The notes beneath the pieces are model-generated. The model was not told the origin of the DNA and made no database searches. It saw only the letters and a list, made by a program, of their open reading frames with translations. This document shows, piece after piece, positions 32,983-40,397 of a stretch of DNA of 51,974 bases; position 1 is the stretch's first letter, and each line of letters starts with the position of its first letter. A program made the translations under genes and the position numbers. The stretch is from positions 1-51,974 of the forward strand of contig SBAW01000024.1 of assembly GCA_005239955.1 (NCBI GenBank). Reading direction: 5' to 3'. This stretch comes from a bacterium (GTDB taxonomy: Bacteria > Patescibacteriota > Minisyncoccia > Phycocordibacterales > SBAW01).

Positions 32983-33552
32983 ATGCTCCAGTACAATGAA
33001 GCAACATCTGGCAAATACATCATCCAAGACGGAGAGCCCTACGAGGTGCTTTCTTCCCATGTATTTCGCAAGCAACAGCGAAAACCGGTCAATCAGGTAA
33101 AGATGAGGAATCTCATTACGGGAAAAGTTGCTGACCGCTCGTTTCATCACACCGATAAGCTTGAGGAAGCGGAGATCACCACCAAGACCATTAAATATTT
33201 GTATACCAATCGTGGGGAGTCGTGGTTTTGTGAAGAAAACAACCCATCCGCGCGCTTTACTCTCCCCGGGGCGGTTGTGGGCGACGGCGTCCACTACCTT
33301 ACTGGCAATACGCTCATTGAAGCGCTCATTTTTGACGATAAAATCATCAGTGTTCACATACCAGTTAAGGTTGAGCTAAAAGTAAAACAATCCGCTCCTG
33401 CAGTACGGGGTAATACCGCACAAGGCGCGTTTAAAGAAGCGGTTCTTGAAACAGGCGTCACGATTCAAGTCCCTCTTTTCATTAACGAAGGCGACATCAT
33501 TCGCCTCAATACGGACACTGGCCAGTATGTGGAGCGGGTGAGTAAGCTATAG
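32983..33552 (+). CDS. efp: Elongation factor P
   Basis: Binds ribosomes stalled at proline runs and promotes peptide-bond formation. With the start at 32983 (MLQYNEATSGKYI) it is 189 aa, a normal length; the longer frame adds nine codons without similarity. The KOW-like domain I carries the loop that enters the peptidyl-transferase centre: F28-RKQQRKPVNQVKMRNL. Canonical loops read VKPGKG (modified Lys34) or NKSGR (rhamnosylated Arg32); here R33 and K34 sit at the tip in a different context, so the modification type cannot be read off. The gene ends inside a 15-bp hairpin and is followed by element E2. It has a promoter region shared with the divergent sigma-factor gene. Confidence 0.93.
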   Translation: MLQYNEATSGKYIIQDGEPYEVLSSHVFRKQQRKPVNQVKMRNLITGKVADRSFHHTDKLEEAEITTKTIKYLYTNRGESWFCEENNPSARFTLPGAVVGDGVHYLTGNTLIEALIFDDKIISVHIPVKVELKVKQSAPAVRGNTAQGAFKEAVLETGVTIQVPLFINEGDIIRLNTDTGQYVERVSKL

Positions 33553-33681
33553 AAGCACACTGCTGTGCTTCTATAGCTATACGAACCGGCCGGAGACATG
33601 TTTTTGCAGCAGCAAAAAACAGTCGAGGCGGGGTCGCGGAATTTTGTGAGCTGGCGAGCAAAATATCCGTGACTAGAGAAG
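33545..33681 (+). repeat. Structured element E2 (family 3) following efp
   Basis: The efp end AGCTATAGAAGCACA (33545-33559) pairs perfectly with 33564-33578. The core is CCGGAG (33590-33595), P2 hairpin with TGTTTTTGC/GCAAAAA arms, CGAGGCGGGG (33624-33633) and P3 from TCGCGGA to TCCGTGA, ending near 33673. CTAGAGAAG at 33673-33681 repeats CTATAGAAG of the efp end with one change. Sense orientation relative to efp, as in the other copies. Confidence 0.65.
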
Positions 33682-33769
33682 TCGTGATGCTCCGCTTTCA
33701 GGATCTCTTCACCTGCTGGAGGTATAGTGTCTTTGGTACGTCACGGCTCGTCTAGGGAGGACCGCGCTG

Positions 33770-33816
33770 AAGGGCCCGCCGCAGAATGTGTCAAAACACA
33801 CGCGGCGGCCCTTTTT
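33770..33816 (+). terminator. Intrinsic terminator in the efp-rpsR gap
   Basis: Stem AAGGGCC-CGCCGC / GCGGCGGCCCTT (one bulge), with an inner TGTGT/ACACA stem, followed by TTTTTTATT. Confidence 0.75.
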
Positions 33817-33864
33817 TATTCATTGCATAACTTCCTCGCATGCTTTCTATGAAACGCTATGCTT

Positions 33865-33978
33865 ATGCAACAAACTGGCTTTGTGAGACGCCCCCGCAAA
33901 GTCGGCAACGGGCTTCACCAAAGCCCACCTGAGAGCCGTTTGCTTCTGTGGGAGGAGAAACGGCCCTCTTTCTTTTAG
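33865..33978 (+). CDS. Possible 37-aa basic peptide
   Basis: An ATG frame reading MQQTGFVRRPRKVGNGLHQS and ending in KRPSFF. It has no ribosome-binding site and its last third forms the arms of a terminator-like hairpin, so it may be a chance frame in an untranslated RNA. Listed only because it lies in a region with repeated promoter/terminator units. Confidence 0.15.
   Translation: MQQTGFVRRPRKVGNGLHQSPPESRLLLWEEKRPSFF
33931..33978 (+). terminator. Terminator-like hairpin in the efp-rpsR gap
   Basis: GAGaGCCGTTT / AAACGGCcCTC with a 16-base loop, followed by TTTCTTTTAG; a smaller hairpin GGGCTT/AAGCCC (33910-33926) precedes it. Confidence 0.5.
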
Positions 33979-34082
33979 TAGTTATCCCCACGTACGCCCG
34001 AGGCCGGTAGGTATTCCTGCTATGTTGGCGTTATAGGCTCAGCCGTCCCGACTCCTCCCTCTCCTCCCGGGAGTCGCGGAAC

Positions 34083-34124
34083 TGGCCACCACTCGTCCTG
34101 CGGCAGGACGAATAGTGGTGGCCA
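34083..34124. terminator. Long hairpin before the rpsR-end mimic
   Basis: TGGCCACCACT and CGTCCTGC pair with GCAGGACG and AGTGGTGGCCA around a short loop, an almost perfect stem of about 19 bp. On the plus strand CTTTGTTT follows. Confidence 0.55.
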
Positions 34125-34136
34125 CTTTGTTTATGG

Positions 34137-34267
34137 TTAACGTTGAACGTAAGGCAAAAGCCCACATGTCGGCCCGCGGCAAGCGGGCCACACGCAGGCC
34201 CCGCCTCGCGATCCCAAGCGCCGTCGCGCTTGGGGCCCTCGCTCCGGCCGCTCTTGCCTTTCAAACG
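34137..34267 (-). repeat. Structured element E4 (family 3) with mimic of the rpsR end
   Basis: Minus-strand order: CGTTTGAAAGGCAAGAG (34267-34251), CCGGAG (34247-34242), long P2 hairpin (CCCAAGCGC/GCGCTTGGG), CGAGGCGGGG (34208-34199), and a long P3 from GCCTGCGT to ATGTGGGC (to 34160). It ends in TTTTGCCTTACGTTCAACG (34159-34141). That last strand still spells G-L-L-P-Y-V-Q-R-stop, as the true rpsR end does, with synonymous changes at two of the eight codons. The 5' strand can pair with either the rpsR end or the downstream copy. Confidence 0.65.
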
Positions 34268-34288
34268 CTGCGCGTTCTCCAGGAAATC

Positions 34289-34314
34289 AAAAGCCCGGCG
34301 AATGCCGGGCTTTT
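34289..34314. terminator. Bidirectional terminator after rpsR
   Basis: Perfect 11-bp stem AAAAGCCCGGC / GCCGGGCTTTT with a 4-base loop, six bases past the rpsR stop. It lies between the rpsR end and element E4. Confidence 0.8.
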
Positions 34315-34319
34315 GGTAT

Positions 34320-34556
34320 TTATCTTTGAACGTAAGGCAAGAGCCCCATAAAGCGCGCGCGCTTCACGGCCTGCGAGAGAAGTTTTTGATGCTTTGCAGA
34401 GAGCCCGGTCTTCTTTCGGGACATAAGACGGGCATGGGGATTAAGAAACTTCCGCAAAATCTCGATATCTTTGTAATCGATGTGGCGGATATTATTGCTC
34501 GAAAAGAAGTCGCTCTGTTTCGATAAGGTCTCTTTTGTTTCTTTTACTTCTCGCAT
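34320..34556 (-). CDS. rpsR: Ribosomal protein bS18
   Basis: A 78-aa 30S protein that binds next to S6 in the platform. It has the conserved core DYKDIEILRKFLNPHARLMSRKKTGLSAKHQKLLSQAVKRARFMGLLPY. Last gene of the classical rpsF-ssb-rpsR group, 14 bases after ssb. Its last eight codons recur downstream in element E4 with synonymous differences. Confidence 0.96.
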   Translation of the reverse strand: MREVKETKETLSKQSDFFSSNNIRHIDYKDIEILRKFLNPHARLMSRKKTGLSAKHQKLLSQAVKRARFMGLLPYVQR

Positions 34557-34570
34557 GTCTTCAATGATAA

Positions 34571-35029
34571 TTAAAATGGAATGTCGTCGGGATTGATATC
34601 TTCTTCTGGATATTCAATGGTGTCAAGGTCTTTGCCTTTTCCTTTCGCAGGAGCGCTTTCATCAGCGACTGCTGCGGGAGCTGTGCTACCGCCTCCCCCA
34701 CCGCCTCCGCCGCGTGGTCCAAATTGGACACGCTCTGCGACAATTTCCGTGCGATATTTCTTTTCGCCATTACTTTCCCAGCTTCTCGTTTGCATGCGGC
34801 CTTCAACAAAAACACCGCTCCCTTTTTTGAGGTACTGCGAAACAATCTCGGCCTGTCGGCCAAAAACCACAATGTTGTGGTAGTCGGTATTCTCTTGTTT
34901 CTGTCCATCCTTCTTCCACACTCGATTCGTCGCAACAGAGAACGTTGCCACCGCCATACCGGAAGGGAGGGAGCGCATTTCAGGATCGCGCGTCAAATTT
35001 CCGTAGACAAGAGCTTTATTGAAGTACAT
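34571..35029 (-). CDS. ssb: Single-stranded DNA-binding protein SSB
   Basis: Coats single-stranded DNA during replication and repair as a tetramer. The 152-aa protein has the OB-fold (KALVYGNLTRDPEMRSLPSG ... NTDYHNIVVFGRQAEIVSQYLKKGSGVFVEGRMQTRSWE) over about residues 1-105, a short Gly-rich linker and the acidic protein-interaction tip ending DDIPF. It sits between rpsF and rpsR, as in most bacteria, with gaps of 4 and 14 bases. Confidence 0.97.
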   Translation of the reverse strand: MYFNKALVYGNLTRDPEMRSLPSGMAVATFSVATNRVWKKDGQKQENTDYHNIVVFGRQAEIVSQYLKKGSGVFVEGRMQTRSWESNGEKKYRTEIVAERVQFGPRGGGGGGGGSTAPAAVADESAPAKGKGKDLDTIEYPEEDINPDDIPF

Positions 35030-35033
35030 GCGA

Positions 35034-35555
35034 TTACTCTACCACCATTTTCTCGATGCTTCGATCGAGCTCTTCTTCTGAAACTGGAGCGGTAGAAGTT
35101 TCTTTTTTGACTTCGCGGCGCTTAATAGTCTCCCCTTCCATGCGATCGGAAACGAAAATGCGCTTCCCAAGCATCGTATTCTCGCGCACCGTCTTAATGA
35201 GAATGGCGCGGAGCACCATTGGCATTGCCTCTACGTTCTTGAGGATTGTAGCGGCTTCAGCAGGGTTAGCCTCAAACTTAAACCAGCCAAAATAGGCTTT
35301 GCTGTGGCGAGACCGCTTCCCCACCGAAACTTTTACCATCTCATAGGAGAGTGGGGTTTCTTTGGGGAATTCATCAGCAACGAAAACGCCGCCGCGAGCT
35401 TCTATAGCGGCACGAATGGCCGTCACTTCGGCTCCGAGATCTGCTTCGGTAACCGAGGAGAGGATATGGTAGCCAAGTTCATACACGCTGGACTCACTTG
35501 CGCCGCTCTCTTCTGTCGTCGTCACTTTTCCTTCTTGCATTTCTGATTCTGGCAT
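35034..35555 (-). CDS. rpsF: Ribosomal protein bS6, extended form
   Basis: The S6 fold (YELGYHILSSVTEADLGAEVTAIRAAIEARGGVFVADEFPKETPLSYEM ... KAYFGWFKFEANPAEAATILKNVEAMPMVLRAILIKTV) covers about residues 24-125. The family is usually 95-135 aa; this protein has 173, with an acidic N-terminal lead of about 22 residues and a charged C-terminal tail of about 45. Such extensions are common in CPR. First gene of rpsF-ssb-rpsR; tatD ends 24 bases upstream. Confidence 0.9.
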   Translation of the reverse strand: MPESEMQEGKVTTTEESGASESSVYELGYHILSSVTEADLGAEVTAIRAAIEARGGVFVADEFPKETPLSYEMVKVSVGKRSRHSKAYFGWFKFEANPAEAATILKNVEAMPMVLRAILIKTVRENTMLGKRIFVSDRMEGETIKRREVKKETSTAPVSEEELDRSIEKMVVE

Positions 35556-35578
35556 TGCAGGAAGAGCCTACCAAAAGC

Positions 35579-36400
35579 CTACGCGGTGCGCAACTGAAAG
35601 GTGCGCACCGCGTTCGCGACGGCGGCTGCCTCTATCTCATCTATCGAGCGTCCTTTTATCTCTCCTATACGCTTTACTACTTCCCGTACGTGGAGCGGTT
35701 CATTGCGCTCTCCACGATGAGGCGCGGGGGTTACATAGGGCGCATCGGTCTCGGTAAGAAACATATCCAAGGGTACGTTTCGTACGACCTCGTCATAATC
35801 CTTGGTAAAGGTAATGACACCGGTAAATGAGAGTGTAAATCCAAGATCAAGAAACCATGTTGCCTCCTCCCACGAGCCGGCAAAAAAATGAACGTTCCCT
35901 TTAACCTTTGCGAGACGCTTCACCATATCAAACGCATCTTTATACGCCTGCCGAATGTGAAGCATCAAGGGCTTCCCGACTTCGTTTGCAAACGCAATCT
36001 GCGCTTCAAAGGCAGCGAACTGTGCTTTTCGTGTTTCCGGTGTAAGACGGTAGTAGTCAAGGCCACACTCCCCTATGCCGACAACCTTGGGGTCACTCGC
36101 AAGTGCGCGATACATCGCGCTATCGAAAACTTCACCCGCGGAATTAAATCCTTTATGATCGCCGCCGCCAATCTCAGCGACATCGTGATAAGACTTTGAG
36201 GTATGAATTGGGTGGAGCCCAATGGTTGCCCATACATTCTCGTGTGTTCGTGCAAATGCAACCGCTTCTTGTGAAATCGACAACTTAGTCCCAACCGTTA
36301 TGAGCCCCACGTCTTCACTTCGTGCACGCAGAAAGGCAGCCTCCCGGTCTTCTCCATAGGCGGCAAACTGGAGATGCGAATGAACATCGACAAATTTCAT
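35579..36400 (-). CDS. tatD: TatD-family metal-dependent deoxyribonuclease
   Basis: A TIM-barrel hydrolase of 273 aa, active on DNA ends in E. coli and linked to repair and DNA turnover. Metal ligands are visible: VDVHSHL (H-x-H) at residues 4-10, GECGLDYYR (Glu) near 120, LHIRQA (His) near 155, and ETDAPYVTP (Asp) near 225. Its start overlaps the metG stop by one base, a gene pairing (metG-tatD) found in many bacteria, so the two are co-transcribed. Confidence 0.93.
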   Translation of the reverse strand: MKFVDVHSHLQFAAYGEDREAAFLRARSEDVGLITVGTKLSISQEAVAFARTHENVWATIGLHPIHTSKSYHDVAEIGGGDHKGFNSAGEVFDSAMYRALASDPKVVGIGECGLDYYRLTPETRKAQFAAFEAQIAFANEVGKPLMLHIRQAYKDAFDMVKRLAKVKGNVHFFAGSWEEATWFLDLGFTLSFTGVITFTKDYDEVVRNVPLDMFLTETDAPYVTPAPHRGERNEPLHVREVVKRIGEIKGRSIDEIEAAAVANAVRTFQLRTA

Positions 36401-37854
36401 TAGTCTTTACCTGCCTGCGCAGGCAGGCGCGGAAAGAGATTTTCCGGCTTCTTATTTGCTTTGATGGCCTCTTTAATGGCCGCAGCGGTGCCGGGCACAA
36501 TGGGGGTAAGCATCCGCGCAATGGTATAGAGATCGACTACCAGTTCCTCAATGATTTTCTTTGCTATCTCCGGATCCGTTTTTACCATTTTGAATGGTTC
36601 AGTCTCTTGAATTTTTCGATCGAGCCGGCCAATCCACTCCCAGACAATGTTCGCGCCCGCATTTACATTGAAGGCTGCGAGTGCATTTTTATACTCGTCA
36701 GGAATGGTCATTTCGGGAATAGTGGGAGCGGTAGGGAGCTCTTTTTGTGCCATGGTGAGGATACGTGACGCGAGATTGCCGATCCCATTTGCCAATTCTG
36801 CATTATAAGCCTCTTTCACACGCTCCATCGTAACGTCACTGTCTTCAAAAAAGGATACGTGACGCGCGAGAAACCACCGCGTTGCGTCAATACCGTATCC
36901 ACTGACCAAATCCGTCGGAGCAATGACGTTCCCGAGCGACTTACTCATCTTCTGTCCCCCACTCGTAATAAATCCGTGATAGACAACGGTTTTTGTAGTT
37001 GGAAGATCCGCAGACATAAGCATCGCCTGCCACATAATTGACTGGAATCGTACTTGATCCTTGCCGGCAAACTGAATCGTATTGCCGTTTACCCAAAAGG
37101 TTTTAAAATCGCCCGATTCATTCGGCCATCCGAGGGTGGAAATATAATTCGTGAGCGCATCGAACCACACGTACATCACCTGCGAGTCATCTCCCGGCAC
37201 CGGCACACCCCACGGCAGACGTGCCTTATCGCGCGAAATACTGAAGTCCTCCAAACCCTTCTTCACGAACTGAAGAGCTTCTTCGCGTCGCCAGTCAGGT
37301 ATGACTGAATCTTCTTTCGAGAGATACGTAAGAAGTCTTTCTTGATACGCACTGAGACGAAAAAAATGATTCTCCTCGGCAATTTCAATTGGATCTAGGG
37401 TCGGATGGTTCGGGCACTTCCCCTCCACCAGCTCTGTCTCTTTTATAAACGCCTCATCGCCCACACAGTAAAGCCCTTGGTACTTTTTCTTATAAATATC
37501 TCCCTTAACAGCGCACCGCTGCCAGAGTTCTTGCGCGGCTTTTTTGTGAGCGGGATCAGTCGTCCGAATGAAGTGGAGATCTGGGGAGAGGTTGAGGAGC
37601 GGCTGAAGCTGTCTGAATTTTTCTGCATACTCGTCCACATAGGCATGCGGATCTTTTTTCTCCTCAAGCGCCTTGCGGTAAATCTTAAGCCCGTGCTCGT
37701 CAGTTCCGGTATTAAAAAAAACGTTATTCCCCGAAAGCTCCTGCCACCTTGCAATGATGTCCGCGTGTACTATTTCAAGCGCAAAACCGATATGCGGGTC
37801 GGCATTTACATACGGAAGTGTCGTCGTGAGATATAGATTGCGCGCGCCGTGCAT
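36400..37854 (-). CDS. metG: Methionyl-tRNA synthetase
   Basis: Charges tRNA-Met with methionine. The 484-aa class I enzyme has PHIGFALEIVHADIIARW (HIGH motif, about 20-37), WFDALTNYISTLGWP, and KMSKSLGNVIAPTDLV (KMSKS, near 298). It is a compact form, without a C-terminal EMAP/Trbp111-like tRNA-binding domain. The short CPNHP stretch in the connective peptide is a reduced zinc knuckle. The 3' end runs through the palindrome CCTGCCTGCGCAGGCAGG (36410-36427), which adds the tail LPAQAG; the same palindrome lies in non-coding DNA at 22740, so the tail probably comes from a repeat insertion. Confidence 0.96.
   Translation of the reverse strand: MHGARNLYLTTTLPYVNADPHIGFALEIVHADIIARWQELSGNNVFFNTGTDEHGLKIYRKALEEKKDPHAYVDEYAEKFRQLQPLLNLSPDLHFIRTTDPAHKKAAQELWQRCAVKGDIYKKKYQGLYCVGDEAFIKETELVEGKCPNHPTLDPIEIAEENHFFRLSAYQERLLTYLSKEDSVIPDWRREEALQFVKKGLEDFSISRDKARLPWGVPVPGDDSQVMYVWFDALTNYISTLGWPNESGDFKTFWVNGNTIQFAGKDQVRFQSIMWQAMLMSADLPTTKTVVYHGFITSGGQKMSKSLGNVIAPTDLVSGYGIDATRWFLARHVSFFEDSDVTMERVKEAYNAELANGIGNLASRILTMAQKELPTAPTIPEMTIPDEYKNALAAFNVNAGANIVWEWIGRLDRKIQETEPFKMVKTDPEIAKKIIEELVVDLYTIARMLTPIVPGTAAAIKEAIKANKKPENLFPRLPAQAGKD
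36410..36427. repeat. Palindromic repeat CCTGCCTGCGCAGGCAGG (copy in metG)
   Basis: Perfect 18-bp palindrome, identical with its next flanking base on each side to 22740-22757. Here it encodes the C-terminal LPAQAG of MetG. A small REP-like or uptake-signal-like repeat. Confidence 0.5.
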
Positions 37855-37863
37855 TGCGAAAGA

Positions 37864-38928
37864 CTACACGCCCGCCTTTCGGTGAGCAACCGCCTCTGCT
37901 TTCTCGCGCTGAATGTCACTCACAAACTCTTGAATGGCCGCTGCAATAGGAACAGAAAGTAAGATACCTAAAAAGCCGGCAACTTGGGCGCCAATAATAA
38001 GCGCGAGAATGACGAGAAGTGGCGGCACGCCGACGACTTTTTTAACGACCAGAGGGTAAATGAGGTGGTTCTCGAACTGTTGAATAATGAGATAGAAGCC
38101 AATGACGAGAAACCCGAGGCTGGTACCACCATCCACAAATCCGAGAATGACCGCCGGCACCGCAGCGATGATGGGTCCAAAGAGTGGGATAAGCTCCGCA
38201 ATTGCCGCAAGGACCGCCAGAAGGAGTGCGTAGCGAACTCCTAAGACCGTAAGGCCAAGGTAGGTGAGAACACCAATGATGAGTGCCAGGATGAGTTGCC
38301 CTTGCATCCACAAGCCAATTTTCTGCTGAGCCCGACGCCAAAGTCCCACCACGTATTCTTGATGCCGCACCGGCGTAATGACACGCAAAAAGTCATCAAT
38401 CCCTGTCTCTTGCATGGCGAAATAGAAGGAAAAGACGATGACAAGCACGAGCGAGAGAACACCGCCAAACACCCCCGACACGGTCTGAAGAAAACCACCG
38501 GAGAGGTTGGAGAGCGATGATTCAAGATTGCGAAGGATATCGGGAATCGAAATGTTCCCTCCAATTGCCCCCGCACCTTCAATGGCTTCTCGCGCGCTTT
38601 CTGGCACGTTGAAATTTTCGAGGAACTGCGGTACGAGGCTAAAGAAATTTGACGCTTCATTGAGAACCGGCGGAATGAAGAGGTAGAGAACGCCAAAAAT
38701 AGCACCAAAAACAATGACGTAGACAAGGAGGACTGCGAAAACACGCGGGACTCTATGTCCTACAAACCATTTCGCGCCCGGCTCAATAGCAGAGGCAATA
38801 ACAATAGCGGTGAGGAGAATGAGCACGAGGTCGCGAAGATAAAAGAGGAGCGCGACAAGAAGAACCAGCAAAATGACGTTGACTATTGTTCCGGAGCTTA
38901 TAGTGATCGTAAAATGCCTGTCGCTCAT
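37864..38928 (-). CDS. AI-2E family transporter (TqsA/YdiK-like membrane protein)
   Basis: A 354-aa integral membrane protein with about eight helices and the family pattern: N-terminal helix pair, a soluble stretch (EASNFFSLVPQFLENFNVPESAREAIEGAG, about 90-125), and the C-terminal PLFGPIIAAVPAVILGF and PLVVKKVVGVPPLLVILALIIGAQVAGFLGILLSVPIAA blocks. Members have been linked to export of autoinducer-2 or, in other branches, to Na+/H+ exchange; the substrate here is unknown. Only 12 bases separate its start from element C, which may control its translation. metG starts nine bases downstream. Confidence 0.88.
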   Translation of the reverse strand: MSDRHFTITISSGTIVNVILLVLLVALLFYLRDLVLILLTAIVIASAIEPGAKWFVGHRVPRVFAVLLVYVIVFGAIFGVLYLFIPPVLNEASNFFSLVPQFLENFNVPESAREAIEGAGAIGGNISIPDILRNLESSLSNLSGGFLQTVSGVFGGVLSLVLVIVFSFYFAMQETGIDDFLRVITPVRHQEYVVGLWRRAQQKIGLWMQGQLILALIIGVLTYLGLTVLGVRYALLLAVLAAIAELIPLFGPIIAAVPAVILGFVDGGTSLGFLVIGFYLIIQQFENHLIYPLVVKKVVGVPPLLVILALIIGAQVAGFLGILLSVPIAAAIQEFVSDIQREKAEAVAHRKAGV

Positions 38929-38940
38929 GTGGAGTTAGGT

Positions 38941-39044
38941 AAACATCCCAATCTGCTTTGTCGCCGCCTCCGGTCCTCCTTCACAATAGGCTCGCTATTG
39001 CTCAGTTCAGTCCTCGACCGCTTCGCGCATCTCATCGATGTTTT
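38941..39044 (-). repeat. Structured element C (family 2), between glyS and the AI-2E gene
   Basis: Minus strand: closing stem AAACATC / GATGTTT, ATCGATGAGATGCGCG, CGAGGACTGAACTGAG, hairpin CAATAG-cgagc-CTATTG, GGACCGGAG, ACAAAGCAGAT. About 75 of 104 positions match element D, and the closing stem is conserved by paired changes. It lies 12 bases before the AI-2E gene start and 48 bases after the glyS stop. This could be a glyS 3' element or a leader that hides the start of the transporter gene. Confidence 0.6.
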
Positions 39045-39092
39045 CCAAGCTCCAGTGTAGCATGGCCCTATTGCGCCACAACACAAGGCTCT

Positions 39093-40397
39093 TTAAGCTT
39101 TAAGTTTAGAGATGAGCTCACCAATGGCGACGCGCTCCTGCTCTCCTGAGTCGCGGTCGCGAACCGTCACCGTATTATTTTCGAGCGTATCGAAATCGAT
39201 CGTAATGCAATAGGGCGTACCGATCTCATCTTGGCGACGGTAGCGCTTCCCAATATTCCCGTTGTCATCCCATTCAATCTGCGGGATTTCTTTTTTAAGC
39301 ATTGCATATACCTCACGCGCTTTTTCGACAAGCTGTGGTTTGTTTTTAAGAAGCGGAAAGACCGCCGCTTTCACGGGTGCCAAATGTTTGGGGAGTTTAA
39401 GGTATGTGCGCTTCTCTCCCCCAAGCTCATCCTCGGTGTACGAGGAGAGGAGCACCGCAAGAAGAGTCCGACCAAGGCCAAACGTAGGTTCGATGACGTG
39501 CGGCCAGAAGCGGTCGCCGGTTTCTTCGTCGGTAAACTTTAGATCAACAGCACTGAACTCTTCGTGATTACGAAGGTCGTAGTCGGTGCGATAGGCAAGG
39601 CCGTAGAGTTCTTTGCGACCAAATGGCCAATCAAATTCAAAATCGACGGTGCGCAAACTATAGTGTGCGCGCTCACCATCAGGAACCTCAAGCTCATGGA
39701 CTTTCCCGCTATCTATGCCGACTTTGGTAATCCAGTCGTGCATTTGTCCTCTCCAGTATTCAAAAAGATCTTTCCACGCGGACGGTTTTACGAAATATTC
39801 AATCTCCATTTGCTCAAACTCACGCACACGGAAAAGAAAATCGCGCGGCGCAATTTCGTTACGAAACGCCTTTCCTATTTGTGCGGTTCCAAACGGGAGC
39901 TTGGGGTGGAATGAGTCGACTATATTTTTAAAATTCACAAACATACCGCCGGCTGTTTCGGGTCGAAGGTAGGTCACCGATGAGGAGTCCTCGGAAGCGC
40001 CAATCGATGTCTTAAACATCATATTGAACTGACCTGCCTCTCCGAGTTTTCCCCCACACTCAGGACATTTCGGCCCTTCCACATGGTCCGCGCGGAACCG
40101 TCGCTTGCACTTCGCACACTCGACCATGGGGTCGGCAAACCCACTCACATGCCCCGACGCTTCCCACGCTTTGGGGTTCATAAGAATCGCGGCGTCAACG
40201 CCGTACACATCTTCCCTATCTTCAACAAACATCCGCCACCACAAGCTCTTAATGTTGTTATTCAGCGCCACACCATAGGGTCCTAAATCCCAGGTGCCCG
40301 CGAGGCCGCCATAAATTTCCGAGCCTTGGTAGACAAAACCACGACGCTTCGTGAGCGCGATAAGTTTTTCCATAAGAGCCGAGTCGTGTGTTGTCAT
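39093..40397 (-). CDS. glyS: Glycyl-tRNA synthetase (alpha2 class II type)
   Basis: Charges tRNA-Gly. The 434-aa homodimeric-type enzyme has class II motif 1/2 regions (YGPYGVALNNNIKSLWW; FRNEIAPRDFLFRVREFEQMEIEYF), motif 3 (EPTFGLGRTLLAVL) and the C-terminal anticodon domain (KLPKHLAPVKAAVFPLLKNKPQLVEKAREVYAMLKKE). An insertion CAKCKRRFRADHVEGPKCPEC has two Cys pairs, probably a zinc site. Its start overlaps the upstream protease gene by four bases (ATGA), so the two are translationally coupled. Element C follows its stop. Confidence 0.96.
   Translation of the reverse strand: MTTHDSALMEKLIALTKRRGFVYQGSEIYGGLAGTWDLGPYGVALNNNIKSLWWRMFVEDREDVYGVDAAILMNPKAWEASGHVSGFADPMVECAKCKRRFRADHVEGPKCPECGGKLGEAGQFNMMFKTSIGASEDSSSVTYLRPETAGGMFVNFKNIVDSFHPKLPFGTAQIGKAFRNEIAPRDFLFRVREFEQMEIEYFVKPSAWKDLFEYWRGQMHDWITKVGIDSGKVHELEVPDGERAHYSLRTVDFEFDWPFGRKELYGLAYRTDYDLRNHEEFSAVDLKFTDEETGDRFWPHVIEPTFGLGRTLLAVLLSSYTEDELGGEKRTYLKLPKHLAPVKAAVFPLLKNKPQLVEKAREVYAMLKKEIPQIEWDDNGNIGKRYRRQDEIGTPYCITIDFDTLENNTVTVRDRDSGEQERVAIGELISKLKA

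Larger units (their letters stand above)
33682..34136 (+). other. Non-coding region with promoter-like and terminator-like units
   Basis: Four hundred and fifty bases without a secure gene. In order: TATAGT near 33724 with AGGGAGG near 33754, directly followed by a terminator (33770-33816); a 37-codon frame at 33865-33978 that overlaps the next terminator (33931-33978); and a TTATAG-like site near 34033 before a long hairpin (34083-34124). The spacing resembles the three small-gene cassettes at 20226-21325, but here the coding parts are missing or minute. Confidence 0.45.

Noticed and set aside
33553-34319. SRP RNA, RNase P RNA or tmRNA in the efp-rpsR gap
   Set aside because: None of the conserved core sequences of these RNAs could be found on either strand.
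34115-34351. A 78-codon plus-strand frame overlapping element E4
   Set aside because: It is antisense to the structured element and the rpsR end; its repeated ERKAKA/ERKARA words come from the rpsR-end duplication.
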